A stretch of 64,000 bases of DNA from Sphingobacterium multivorum. Lineage in GTDB: Bacteria; Bacteroidota; Bacteroidia; Sphingobacteriales; Sphingobacteriaceae. The stretch is taken from positions 3,720,001-3,784,000 of the forward strand of contig NZ_CP154261.1 of NCBI RefSeq assembly GCF_039511225.1, written 5' to 3'. The notes below the pieces were generated by a model, which saw nothing but the letters and a program-made list of their open reading frames with translations, did no database searches and was not told the DNA's origin. Both the position numbers and the translations under genes were made by a program. This document shows, in pieces, positions 63,779 to 64,000 of the stretch; positions within the stretch are counted from its first letter, which is position 1; the number at the start of each line of letters is the position of its first letter.

Positions 63779-63913
63779 ATGGTAAAAAAAGAAAAAATGA
63801 AAAAACTATTAGAGATTAATCCCTTGTCATTCTATATGACCAACTGGGGGTTCGTAAACAACACAAGCCCAAAAAGAGCGCGCAAAACCGATCAACCTTC
63901 TCCAAAAAATTAA
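63779..63913 (+). CDS. Possible 44-residue basic protein
   Basis: ATG 63779 or 63797, stop at 63911-63913. Basic product (MVKKEKMKKLLEINPLSF ... PKRARKTDQPSPKN) without a recognised family. It lies after a terminator and has no clear promoter box. Coding status is uncertain, but the length after the last upstream gene and the simple charged composition are those of many small Bacteroidota proteins. Confidence 0.35.
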   Translation: MVKKEKMKKLLEINPLSFYMTNWGFVNNTSPKRARKTDQPSPKN

Positions 63914-64000
63914 GCGTTCTTGCTTAAACAATTCCATTAAATTCTATTAAAATCATCTGCTAATATCCTCCATACGGGTATTAAGTAAGAGATTTATTTC

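Overview
The window looks like a chromosomal segment of a Bacteroidota bacterium of the Sphingobacteriaceae, most likely Sphingobacterium. The reasons are: moderately low GC; almost no Shine-Dalgarno sequences; repeated Bacteroidota-type -7 boxes (TAnnTTTG) just upstream of genes; a long NusB; an S9B dipeptidyl peptidase IV; a DUF1573 lipoprotein; a lysine-rich cold-shock protein; RemB-like outer-membrane protein; and the ftsX-DUF3098-uppP-truB-ribF cluster. No tRNA, rRNA, CRISPR array, prophage or complete insertion sequence was seen. The assignment to a genus is inference.

Layout. 1-4230: the end of an RND efflux operon (inner-membrane pump cut by the window edge, then its outer-membrane channel) and a small DUF6965-like gene. 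4242-12236 (minus): response-regulator domain, YwbE-like protein, rseP-dxr-membrane protein, DPP-IV and dinB. 12504-20542: ligase-associated exonuclease, coaE, ybbR-like gene, then an interrupting segment (BtrH-like protein, an array of 11-bp repeats, a broken DUF6266-like gene), then yajC, a DUF1573 lipoprotein, nusB and a leucine-dehydrogenase-like gene that lacks the catalytic lysine. 20724-22943: MdlA-type ABC exporter and a Tic20/DUF4870-like protein. 23040-28344 (minus): a five-gene operon that reads as uptake and breakdown of D-amino acids and dipeptides (GntP permease, RidA, D-threonine aldolase/D-serine dehydratase family enzyme, M19 dipeptidase, NupG-like permease). A (GCTT)20 microsatellite lies between this operon and pepD.

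30219-40363: carbohydrate region with a GH130 phosphorylase tail-to-tail with a two-domain GT4 protein, a maltose O-acetyltransferase-like enzyme, a GNAT enzyme, the bifunctional NAD(P)HX repair enzyme, and a very large GH18-deacetylase-GT2 fusion. 40521-43367: DUF4846 lipoprotein and a nitric-oxide defence pair (flavohaemoglobin plus Rrf2/NsrR-like regulator) that share a candidate operator. 43368-44794 is a 1.4-kb gap full of inverted repeats and no intact gene. 44795-50188: small accessory genes, including a TetR regulator whose start lies in a perfect 46-bp palindrome that carries mirrored promoters, facing a small operon with a frameshifted membrane gene.

50243-57451: core genes leuS, ftsX-DUF3098-uppP-truB-ribF and aroQ. 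57718-63606: RemB-like outer-membrane protein, GH125 alpha-mannosidase, murI (start codon inside a strong inverted repeat), an orphan 81-residue protein and a PQQ-type sugar dehydrogenase lipoprotein. The signals that most deserve a second look are the 11-bp repeat array, the TetR palindrome with leaderless divergent starts, the murI inverted repeat, the D-amino-acid operon and the active-site change in the dehydrogenase.
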